A DNA stretch of 64,000 bases from Chlamydomonas sphaeroides (Eukaryota; Chlorophyta; Chlorophyceae; Chlamydomonadales; Chlamydomonadaceae), in NCBI GenBank assembly GCA_001662425.1, contig BDDC01000077.1:2116-66115 (forward strand), written 5' to 3'. The notes beneath the pieces were generated by a model. It had not been told where the DNA came from. It worked only from the letters and a program-made list of their open reading frames with translations, and searched no databases. Position 1 is the stretch's first letter; each line of letters begins with the position of its first letter. Positions 55,201 to 64,000 of the stretch are shown piece by piece. The translations under genes and the position numbers were made by a program.

Positions 55201-58200
55201 CCGCCGCCGCCGCCGCTTGACTGCAGCAGGCCCTGCTTACGAGGGGCTCGCCCGGCAGCCGCGGCACGCACCTGGGGTCGCAGCTCGACAGAGTGCCGGT
55301 CGCTGGAGGGTCGCTCCTCAGCGACAGCAGCGGCAGGCGGGGGCTGCAGCACCGCGGGCGCCGGCTCGGGCGCAACGCGGCGCGAGGCCGCGCCGCCGCC
55401 GCCCAGGATCATCCGCGACGGCAGTGGCTCCGACGCGCCCGGCCGCGCGCCGCCACTGCTGCCGCCGCCGCCGACCGACGGTGGCGGCGAGCGCTGCGGA
55501 CTAGGCACTGCCGCCGGCGCGTCGTCGGCCCAGGGCGCCGGCACGCGCGCTATGCCGCCGACGCTGGCGCGGCGCGGCGCGCTGGGGCCGGGTGGCGGCG
55601 GCGACGACATCTCCTCGTTGGCCTCCGCCTCCTTCACCACGGACATGCGCCGCGTATGGCTGGGGATGCCGCCCGATGCTGAGGTCTGGGAGGAGGACGA
55701 TGGAAACGGCCCGCTGCCGCCGCCTTCCGCGATGCCGCGAGCGCTGGCTGCGGCCGTTGCCGCGACCGCGGCGGTGGAGGCCGGGGCAAAGCCGGAGGCG
55801 GCAGCGACGGCCGAGACGCCGGCGGCCGAGGCGGCGGTGGCGGCAGCCGAAGCGATGGCGAAGGGGCCGGCGGCAGCGGGGTCGGGCAGGGCGCAGGCTT
55901 GCGCTTGCCAGGTGGAGATGACCTTGAGCGCCAGCGCAGCCTGCGCGTGCGGCCAGGAGGGCGGTGTACCCAGGCAGCGGGAGGACGGGCGTCAGCAGCT
56001 GGACCCAGCTGTGATGCAGCGCGGCGGAGGGTCAGAGGCAGGCAATGGACAATGGGGCCCCAGCCGGCGCACCTCCACTGCGATCATGCCGCCGTGTGCC
56101 GCCGCGTCCATGTAGCGCGCGGCCTGGTTGATGGAGGCGCCGTGGTAGTCTGGGGCCGGGGGCCGGGGCGGGGGGAGGAGGGGGCACACCAGGGAAAGCG
56201 GCGCTCGTGTGCCGCGATGAGGCACGTAGCGGGGCTGCTGGAACCTGGCCCCAGGGCCGTTGGCCCTGCCCCAGCGCCCTGCCCCGGCGGCCTCCGCCTG
56301 CCCCGCACCCGCTCTGCCGATGTGGTCGGGGATGATGGAGCGCGGGCTTCCCTCGCAGATGCCGATCTTCATCCTGTGAGGGAGGGGCAAGCGGCCGCAC
56401 AAGCGGGGTTGGCGCGGGCAGCAACCCTTGCGCCCGGGCTCCGATACGCCGCCGCGCCGGACTCTGTGAGCCGCGACGCGCCGGACCCTGTTACCGAGGG
56501 CCAGTTCCGGCATCCACTGCGTGAAGGGAGCTGAACCCCGCCCCCTGTTCCCCTACGCACCTCGGCCCCCTGAAAATCAGGTTGGTGCCGCCCTCGTCGT
56601 ACTCCTCCTTCCAGAACTTGGTCGCCGCCTGCCCAGGGCACGTCGGAGCAGCACCCCCAGCCTCAGCAGCTGCCGCCGCACCATCCTCAGGACCGGGGTA
56701 GCGGGGCCGCTGTGCAGCTGTGCCGCTGCCCGCATGTGCCCTCATGTGCCCTCATGTGCCCTCATGTGCCCTCATGTGCCCTGATGTGTCCTCATGTGCC
56801 CTGCTGCCATTCTGCGTCCTTTCCGCAAGCAGCCCGCGACTCCCTCACACCTCTCTCCCCCTGGCCCCGGCCCGCTGTGCTCCCCTCCTCACCTCGGGCC
56901 AGTCCGCGTACATGAGCACGTCCTGCAGCAGCAGCGAGAACTCCACAGCCGTCTGGGGGCGAGGAGGGGAGACAGGAAACAGGGGCCGGGGCAGGAGGCA
57001 TGCGGCGAGGTTAGCTCCATGCGGCGTGCAGATGCCAGGCTGGCCCCGCACTACCCTCCCGGCGCCCTCGTCAACTTCCTGTTGGGCGCCGCCCTGCCGA
57101 GCTCACCTCGGGTGTGGGGAATGCGATCATGTACTTGAGGTCGCCGTCCTGCATGCGACACAGGTAGCCCGCGGGGCCCAGCGGCCCGCTGGGAGCGGCC
57201 GGAGGCTGCGGCGCAGCCGCGGCAGCAGCAGCCGCAATTGCCGCGGCCGCCGCCGGCCCCACCCCCGACGCGCCCGGCAACGTCGAGGCCCCGGGCAGCG
57301 CCGATGCGCCGGCCGCGGTCATGCCGACGCTGGAGATGGTCCTCGCCTCGGGCGGCGGCGCGGTGACGCAGCGCAGGCAGGCGCGGATGCAGGCGGCGCA
57401 GACGTCATGCACGCGGCGCGCGTCGCGGCGGAAGCGCGTGGCAAAGGCCTTGCCGTTGTCGACGATGGCGAAGACCATGGTGATGGGCGGGATGGTCACG
57501 GGGCCGTCCACGGAGCCCAGCGGCGCGTCAAAGGTGCCTGGGGTGGCCGCCGGCGCGAGGAGGGGCAGGGGGTGCGCCGAGGGTGAGACGTTCTACCACA
57601 GCGGGGCAGGGGTGGGGGCCAGAGGTGGTGGGTCCATGTGCGGGGTTGCGCAGCTGCGGCAGTGACTACCTCCACCTAGTAGGAGCTCATCAGGGCAGCA
57701 GCGCAGCAGAGGCAGCCAGGCCCCCGCGCCAGAGCCGCACCTGGCGCCGAGAAGTAGGGCTGGTCGGAGCACACCCACTCGTCCTTGAGGGTGATCTTGT
57801 TGCCGAACACCCGCGCCCGGCCCGTCAGCGCGGGGGGCGCCATCTGGTACAGCCGCAGCCGCTCGGGGCCCTTAGTGCGGCGGCCCGCCTGCATGCGTTG
57901 GGAGCGTTGGGGGACACACTGGGTTCAAGACTGCGCGCCTGCGCCATTGCGTCACTCAACCCCACGGCAACCCAGCCAGGAGCCCGCACACGGCCCCAGC
58001 CAGCCCCTGCGGTGTACCTTGGGCGTGCTAGGCGGCAGCGGCGTGGCGGGCCCGCCCGCGACGGGCGACTCGGGCGCCAGCGTGGAGGCGTCCAGCTGGA
58101 AGAGCGGCAGCCGCTTGGTGGAGGGGCAGTGCGTGTACTCGCCCATGTCCAGCAGCAGCGCGTCGTCCGGGTTGCGCAGCGCCTTGCGCTTGAGGCAGGC

Positions 58201-61200
58201 GTACCAGGGCGGCTGCGGGGAGGGGAGGCGAGGGCAGGGCAGCGGCAGGTTGGATGGGGGTGGGAGCGGGAATTGGGTGCTGGGCGCGTGGCACCATGCC
58301 ACGGCACGGCGTCGCTAGCACGAAGCAGCTCTTGCCTGGATGGCGTTGAGCTTCTTGAAGTTCATGCCGTTCTGGTCCACCGCGCCGAGCTCCTGTCAGG
58401 GATGCGACCGAGGTGGAGGTGGAGGGGTAAGAGATAGGGACACAGGAGATCACGGTGTTGGACAAGATGAAGCAGGCCTCCGCGCTGCCGCACGGGTGCC
58501 TGCGGGGCCCGGCCGCCCCGCTGCCGCGCGGGCTCGGCCCACCTCCATGCGCTCCTTGATGTCGGCAAAGGTGGCCTCGTCGATCATTATCTGCCCGCCG
58601 TTGGCCGAATCCGACACCACTGCAGGGAGGCGACGCCCGCGGTCAGCATTGGGGGCGCAGCGCGAGCGCCGCCGCAGCGGCAGAGCGCCCCTGGCCCCTC
58701 CTGCACTTCCACCGCGACCTTGCCCCTGCCTCCTTGCCCTGCTGCCCTCCTCCTTCCGTCCCCTTCCCCCTAGCCGTACGCGGGTCGGCCTGCGCATGCG
58801 GCGCAGGACCTGCTGGAGCCACACACCCCTTGGCCTCACTCTTGGCCAGGTCGATGACCGCCGAGCCCTTGGCCATGCTGCCGGGCGGCAGCAGCCCGGT
58901 GGCGATGCCCATGCGCACTCGCAGGCCGTTGAAGAGAAGCCCCTTGCTGCCGCCGCCGCCGCCCTGGCCGCTGCCGCCGCCACCCAGCGCCGCCATCAGG
59001 CCGCCGCCGGCGCTGCCGCCGCCGGGCGTGCCCACGGTGCTCAGCTCGCGGCCCGGCAGCGCCGCCAGCACCGAGCTCTGACGAGGGCGGAGCGGAACAG
59101 GGGACACGGGACAGGGGGCACGGACATGGGCGGGGACGACATGGAGGGCTTTCGGGTGTTACTCGGGCTCGCGCGGTGCGGCGCAACGACGCAGGCGGGG
59201 GAGCATGGCAGGAGGCTAGCATGCGGTGGCAGGCACATGGGTGCTCGACGTGCAGGCCAAGGTGCGGCCGTGGGGCCGTGGGGTTGCTGCGTGCGCTCCC
59301 CACCTGCCGGGAGTCGGGCCGGCCTCCGTCCATGGAGGGCAGTCCCGTGCGCAGGTTGGAGGCGGTGCCCATGGACACGGACACGGAGCGCTCCTGATCG
59401 GTACCCTGGTGGCGGGCGAGAGGGCCCGAGGGCGAGAGGACAGGGGGCGCAGCGAAAAGGTGAGCAAACAACAACCGTCCATACTAACACGTGGGAGAGG
59501 CGTGCGGGAACCAGGGGGCGACCATGGGCGCCCCGCCCGGTTGGAGCCCAGCCGTGGCCCCGCCCGAGCTCTCACCTGGCCGGCGTTGCTGGCCCGCGGC
59601 CCGAACAGCGAGTGGGTCATTTGGGACAGCGCGCCGAAGATGCTGGGTCCTGCGGGGGAGCATGGCCGGGGCGAGGCGGGGTGCACGCGGCCGCAGGGTC
59701 ACGGTGGGCCGGCCTGGAAGGCGCAGCGCGCCGCCGAGGGCGGGCACGGGGCTGCTGGCAGCTGGCACAGACGCCGCCCACCACCCCTCGCGAGGTCCCA
59801 GGAGGCACACGCGGCTCACCCTGTGGCCTCCTGCGCATCTGGGCCTCCCGGGCCTCCTGTCCGAAGAGGCCTTCTGGCCAGACCTGGCGGTTGAGCGCCA
59901 GCTGGGTCTGCGGGGTGTGGGGCGCACGTCAGGCCACGAGCCCCTTGTGCCCCGCGCACAACCCCAAGCCCCAGGAGGGGGGCCACGCACTCTTTCCCCC
60001 CCGCCAGGCCACGACCCCTGCCTGGAGCCCGCGTCCCCACCAAGGCCGGGCGCCCAGCTGCTGCTGCCGCCACCTGTCCCCTGCCCCCTAGCTCCACACT
60101 CAAAGCTCCCCAGCTCCCTACCCAACACGCGGTTCCGTATCCCAGCCTGCGCCGCACCTGCAGGCAGAAGATGACGGCGTCCAGCGCCTCGTAGAAGACC
60201 AGGCTGTACGAGTCGCCCTCCTGCTCCACGGTGTAGCCAAAGTTGGACCAGCGCGCCTTGCGGATGATGGCGTTGTGCAGATTGAGCGCGCGCGTCATAA
60301 GCTCGGGGCTCTGCTTCATCAGGTCTGGCGGGGGCGAGGAGGTGCAGCACAGGTTGTGGTGAGCGAGCGGGCCCAAGCGGCCTCGACCCAGTCAGCAGGG
60401 ATAGACGGGCGTTGCAGCTCCTTTGCCGCATCGCTGGCGGAGATGGGAGGGGAGGGTTGACGGCACTGCGGGCGCGCCCGGCAGCGAACAATGAAGAGCG
60501 CATCGCATGGCAAAACAGACGCGCCCGGCAGCGAACAATGAAGAGCGCATCGCATGGCAAAACAGAAAGCACAGCGCCAGCCCGCCGACCCGCGATTGCA
60601 CCCGGCAGATCCCCGTACACCGGCGATTCCCTGTGCCCCTGCGCCCCGTGCCACTTGAGCCCGCGCGCTGGCCACGCTCTCCGCCGCGCCCGTTGCCCGC
60701 ATCGGCGCCTGCTCACCCGAGTAGCCCTCAATGTCGGTCACCACCACCGACACCTGCCCGCCCAGCGGCTCGCCCTTGACGCGCTTGCGCAGGTTGTAGT
60801 AGTTCTGCAGGATGGCGGCGCGCTTGCCGCGGCGGTAGCAGGACAGGTAGGAGGCCCATGCCAGCAGCAGCATGCCGCCCAGCACAATGAGCACCACGGC
60901 CCATGGCTTGTCCTTGTACCTGACGCGAAACATGAACGGGGAGATGGGGATGGGCGTGGTGAGGCAAAGGGGGGCTTGGGGGCGCCGTGAAGCGGCGGTG
61001 CACGCCCTGAACGTTATGATATGACACAACTCGCATGATTTTGGTATGGGCGTTCTCAGAATATTGCAGCCCAACGCGTGCGCTGCGCCGCGCCCCACGG
61101 AGTCCGCACCATGGCACCACGACGGCCTCGCATCTCATGTACTGGCCCATGGACGGCACCTTCTCGTCCGGAGTGTACCACACCGCCTTGAAGTTCTGCG

Positions 61201-64000
61201 GCGGCGGCGCGGGGCGGGCGCACGCACGGCAGTCGCCCACGCACCTCGCGGGCATCGGTGGGCCCGCGGCCAGCCCACCGGCCGCGGGGCCTGACGCACA
61301 GCGACTGCCGTGCCCGTCCTCAAGCTGAGGCAGTACCAGCCTCTCCGCCGCCTGCTCATCGTCCTGGTGCAGCAGCGGCCCCAGCAGCCCCCTGGCCCCT
61401 GTGCCCTCGCTCTGTTCCCTCGGGCTCACGCTGAGGCAATAGCAGCCGTGGTACAAATAGTACTCGGGGTCCAGGCTCCAGTACAGCCGGTTATTGGGGT
61501 TGGACGGCACCTGCGCGCCGGACAGCGTCGACGGCTTGCCCTGCGCGGGATGGTAAGTTGGTTTTGCGGCAACGTGGGAATACGTAATGGGCTGCTGGGG
61601 CTGGCTGGGAGTGCTAGCGTAGCCGTGCGTTGCGCGGCGCACGCCGCCACTGCTGAGATGCCAACCTCTGCTGCAGGCGCGCAACGATTGCAGGCCCCCA
61701 AATGTTGCGAGCGCCTAGGGGGGCTTCCGGGCCCCGCCCGCGCCACTGCCGGCATGTCCCGCCGCCCCTCACCTCCAGGCTGGTGACGTTGCCGGTGCGC
61801 GGCTGCGGCCGGAGCTCCGTTTCCACGAACTCGAGCACGGGGCACCTGCGGGACAGGACGGCGGGCGGGGGTGTTGGCGGGCCGGGCAGGCAGGGCCACA
61901 TGGCGGCAGCGAGCGAGCAGCGTCAGCATGCCGCAGTCGCTGCGGCGCTGCCAGGGGAGGGTCCTGGTGGATGGAGGGCGCGCAGAGGAAAGCAGCCCCC
62001 AGGTGGCTGAGGCCGGTGCTGGCGGTGCTCTGTGGATCGGCAACAGGCGCGCTCTCTGGCCCTGGGCGACGCCGCACCTCATGTAGCTGTGGTCGTTGCC
62101 GTTGGTGTCGATGACCGCGATGGCCACCTCGCTGGACTGGCGCAGGAAGGGCGGAAGCTTGTTGGCGGGGTTGGTGAAGCTCCTGAGGCAGCAGGAACGT
62201 TGGGAGGCGGGGTGGGACAGTGGGCGTCACACGGGCGCGGCAGGGCCATGCGCGAGTCCCGTCCCGCTGCTCTTCCTGCCGCCCACCCGCCCGCCCCGAG
62301 CTCACGTGTAGCCCTGGTCCCACACAAAGCCCTCGCCGCAGCAGGACAGGTAGTTCAGCGACAAGTCCACCTGGAGCGCGGGCAGCAGGGGCCGAGGCGA
62401 GCGGGAGGCGGGAGGCAGTTCGGCGCAGCTGCGTGGAGCGCGCCGCAGCAGCCTGGCGAGCCCGCGCCCTTAGCGGCTGCAAGGGCATTACCCGTCAAAC
62501 CCCCAGCCTGAGCCACGCACGCACCACGGCGTTGCCTCGCGCCAGCTTGATCATGCTGTCGGGCAGCTTGCCGTGCAGGTAGTTGTCGGCCAGGGTCAGG
62601 TGCGCGAGGCCGTCGGGGCTCCTGCTCACGTCACCGGAGCGCCGGGCGCGGTGAAGGCAGGCAGGCGGGCGGGCGGGCGCTTAGGGCGGCGACCTCGGTG
62701 CAGCGGCGGGCTCAACGATGCCGCCAGCTTGCCGGCACGTTCAGGTCGTATGCCCAGCACGTACAGAACGTATGCTGCAGCGCCGAGTGGGCCGCTGCAC
62801 GCGCCGACGCAAGCAGCCACTCCCGGCCCCGCGTGCGCCCCGCCTGCAGGTCTGCGTTGTGCGCCGCGCTCACCCAATGGTATGCGGCAGCGTGCCGCTG
62901 ATGTTGTTGTCGTGCGCCAGGAAAGTGCTCAGCGTGCCCAGCGTGAAGATCTCGGCCGGCAGCGTGCCCACGATCTGGTTGCCCCAGACGCGCACCAGGG
63001 TCAGCAGGCTGCCATTGGCGGCCAGGTTGGGCATGCTGCCGGTGAGCCTGTGTGGGAAGAGGCGTGCCGGTGCACAGGGAGCAGTGAGCGTGCGTGCCGA
63101 GCCGCAGGCCTGGGCGCACAGGCTCAGCGCCGACCCAGCAGCTCTGGTTAGTGGCAGGCGGCGCCGGCGTGCTTCGTTACGGCGCGAGCGCCCCGGCTTT
63201 CTGCACCGTGCAGCGGTTGTGGTACAGCGGCTGTCAAAGCCATTGAGGCCGCACTGCTGCTGAGGATGAGGATGCTGCTGCTGTAGAGCGTGCTGGCGGG
63301 ACCCGTGCCCGCTTTTGGCATCCCGCTCCCCGCTCGAGGCACAGCTCCCGGCTGGAGGCATAGCGGCGTTGCGAGACTCACTCGTTGTTGCTGACGTCCA
63401 AGACGGTCAATAGCCGCAGGTCCGAGTCTGGAAAGCTGAAGTTGCCGGCAAAGCGGTTGCCGCCCAGGCGCAGGATATGCAGCTGCACGTACGCCGACAG
63501 GTCGGGCAGCGGCCCCACAAACTCGTTGTTCTGCAGCATAAGGGACAACGAAGGCAGGCGCGAGGGAGGGTGGAGGAGTGGGTCGGCCTTGGTCCAGCAG
63601 CACAGCAGCCCAGGGCGCTGCGGGTACGTATGGGGGTATAGCACGGCGCGCGGGCTCCCTGGGCCCAACCCACATGGGCCCACCCATGGGCGGCGCACCT
63701 GCACGTCCAGCGAGATGAGCGCCTCGCAGCTCGTCAGGTTCAGCACGCCGCCCAGGCGGTTGTTGCTCAGGATCAGGTCCCTGCAGGAACACGGCCGCAG
63801 CGGAGTGTCAGAGCGCCCCGGGTTGAGCACAGCGAAGGAGCGCTGACGCTGTGGACCACACCAGCCAGGGCGGTTGCGCACAGAGGCCGACGGCCGGCGG
63901 CCGCGAGGCCGGCGGCCGCGCCAGCACGAGCTATCAGACGGAGCGCCGTGCTCGTGCAGGGAACGTCCTGGTCTAGCTGTAAGCGGTGAGGCCCGCAGCA
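52211..64000 (-). CDS. LRR receptor-like class III nucleotide cyclase, 5' end cut by window
   Basis: Makes cAMP or cGMP if active. Twenty-eight exons in the window: 63780-63699, 63530-63382, 63047-62874, 62621-62525, 62370-62306, 62182-62078, 61848-61776, 61540-61430, 61195-61110, 60919-60717, 60324-60158, 59907-59820, 59649-59576, 59405-59304, 59077-58825, 58619-58543, 58392-58336, 58212-58018, 57888-57741, 57537-57107, 56952-56893, 56628-56561, 56373-56309, 56149-56073, 55940-55272, 54919-54722, 54617-53077, 52772-52211; about 1990 residues. Order: leucine-rich repeats, Cys-rich juxtamembrane part, one TM helix (about 60903-60844), cyclase half C1, linker, cyclase half C2, then about 1000 mostly disordered Ser/Pro/Ala-rich residues with one compact segment (YRVRVSAHRIGVFRFKG). 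The intron 58213-58335 has a GC donor. The 58825/58619 and 54722/54617 junctions are the weakest. The true start lies beyond 64000. Confidence 0.83.
53077..53380 (-). other. Compact conserved-looking segment in the cyclase tail
   Basis: Within the largest exon, just before its donor at 53077, the disordered tail gives way to an ordered stretch of about 95 residues with alternating beta-like strands (YRVRVSAHRIGVFRFKG, CRIELEHLAGRKF) and a final amphipathic helix (LASRLRERWLLHN). I do not recognise the domain. It could bind a lipid, nucleotide or partner and would suit a regulatory role for the cyclase. Confidence 0.45.
56073..57537 (-). other. Cyclase-homology half C2 of the LRR-cyclase
   Basis: Begins PVTIPPITMVFAIVDNG, aligned to the family VVFTDI(E/V)G, but the first metal-binding Asp position is Ile. 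It continues through LKYMIAFPTPETAVEFSLLLQ and LIFRGPRMKIGICEG to DYHGASINQAARYMDAAAHGG. The transition-state pair Asn-x3-Arg is intact (Asn at 56129-56127, Arg at 56117-56115), and an Asp sits at the adenine-type position before the Gly. An Ala-rich insertion of about 60 residues separates the first two blocks. Confidence 0.75.
56731..56800. repeat. 10-bp intronic tandem repeat
   Basis: Seven copies of CKSATGTGYC (mostly CTCATGTGCC) in the cyclase intron 56629-56892. Confidence 0.9.
58543..60919 (-). other. TM helix and cyclase-homology half C1 of the LRR-cyclase
   Basis: After the TM helix comes VSVVVTDIEGYS with the first metal Asp (60735-60733), then GYTVEQEGDSYSLVFYEALD with the second metal Asp (60214-60212). 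A low-complexity insertion of about 130 residues follows (59907-58950), then LRVRMGIATG and ANGGQIMID. At the Asn-x3-Arg position the sequence is AVIDLAK, so the transition-state residues appear lost. The residue at the purine-specificity Lys position is Glu, as in guanylate cyclases. Confidence 0.75.
60474..60566. repeat. 47-bp perfect tandem duplication in an intron
   Basis: Two consecutive copies, identical over at least 45 bases (GCGCCCGGCAGCGAACAATG at the start of each), lie in the cyclase intron 60325-60716. The lack of any difference suggests a recent event. Confidence 0.9.
62306..63780 (-). other. Leucine-rich-repeat ectodomain of the cyclase
   Basis: Successive exons each carry about one or two repeats: DLILSNNRLGGVL, ALISLDV-NNEFVGPLPDL, LHILRLGGNRFAGNF, LTVLDVSNNELTGSMPNL, LVRVWGNQIVGTLP, TFLAHDNNISGTLP, LTLADNYLHGKLP and VDLSLNYLSCCGEGF. 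The LxxLxLxxNxxxGxxP spacing is the plant-receptor type. The final CC-containing segment looks like an LRR C-cap. More repeats probably lie beyond 64000. Confidence 0.85.

Noticed and set aside
63781..64000. A further LRR exon at the right edge
   Set aside because: No LxxLxLxxN pattern or clear donor was found in the last 220 bases; treated as intron, with the true upstream exons outside the window.
1..64000. tRNA, rRNA, CRISPR, integrase/transposase or plasmid features
   Set aside because: None could be supported on either strand; the intron-rich structure and TGTAA signals mark eukaryotic nuclear DNA.

Overview
This window is nuclear DNA of a green alga, most likely a core chlorophyte (Chlorophyceae). 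The evidence is its high GC content, many short GC-rich introns with GTGAGY or GTGCGY donors, TGTAA poly(A) signals after stop codons, a pherophorin-type extracellular protein, and very long FG, Pro/Gln and Gly/Ser low-complexity regions. No bacterial operon, tRNA, rRNA, CRISPR array or intact transposon was seen. All models were spliced by eye by matching reading phase across donor and acceptor sites, so exon edges may be off by a base or two and some first exons are uncertain.

Layout: (1) 1-1229 minus, secreted Cys-rich protein, 3' end outside the window; (2) 2650-7537 minus, large disordered Gln/Pro-rich protein; (3) 8879-9245 plus, a small secreted eight-cysteine protein; (4) 10219-14483 minus, organellar-type glutamyl-tRNA synthetase; (5) 14610-14989 plus, a doubtful small membrane or secreted protein; (6) 15491-18209 minus, organelle-targeted OB-fold (SSB-like) protein; (7) 18781-28082 plus, the FG nucleoporin NUP214; (8) 29064-34754 minus, membrane-anchored GH5 mannanase-like protein that has lost both catalytic glutamates; (9) 35444-40730 minus, the ribosome-biogenesis DEAD-box helicase HAS1/DDX18; (10) 41307-44189 plus, RNA polymerase III subunit RPC6/RPC34; (11) 45274-48345 minus, pherophorin-like single-pass membrane protein; (12) 48949-51175 minus, alpha/beta hydrolase; (13) 52211-64000 minus, 5' end outside the window, an LRR-ectodomain, single-TM, class III nucleotide cyclase with two cyclase-homology halves.

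The genes are unrelated neighbours rather than a pathway. Several pairs share likely divergent promoters (18210-18780, 40731-41306, 14484-14609) or converge with nearby or overlapping 3' ends (28083-29063, 44190-45273, near 15150-15380). Housekeeping functions (translation, nuclear transport, rRNA processing, Pol III transcription) sit beside cell-surface genes (secreted Cys-rich proteins, pherophorin-like, GH5-like, LRR-cyclase).

The most interesting items are the receptor-like cyclase, whose first half keeps the two metal-binding Asp residues and whose second half keeps the Asn/Arg pair, as in mammalian adenylyl cyclases but on one single-pass LRR protein; the GH5 pseudoenzyme; at least five GC-AG introns among about 117; and a duplicated hairpin-bearing element inside introns of HAS1.
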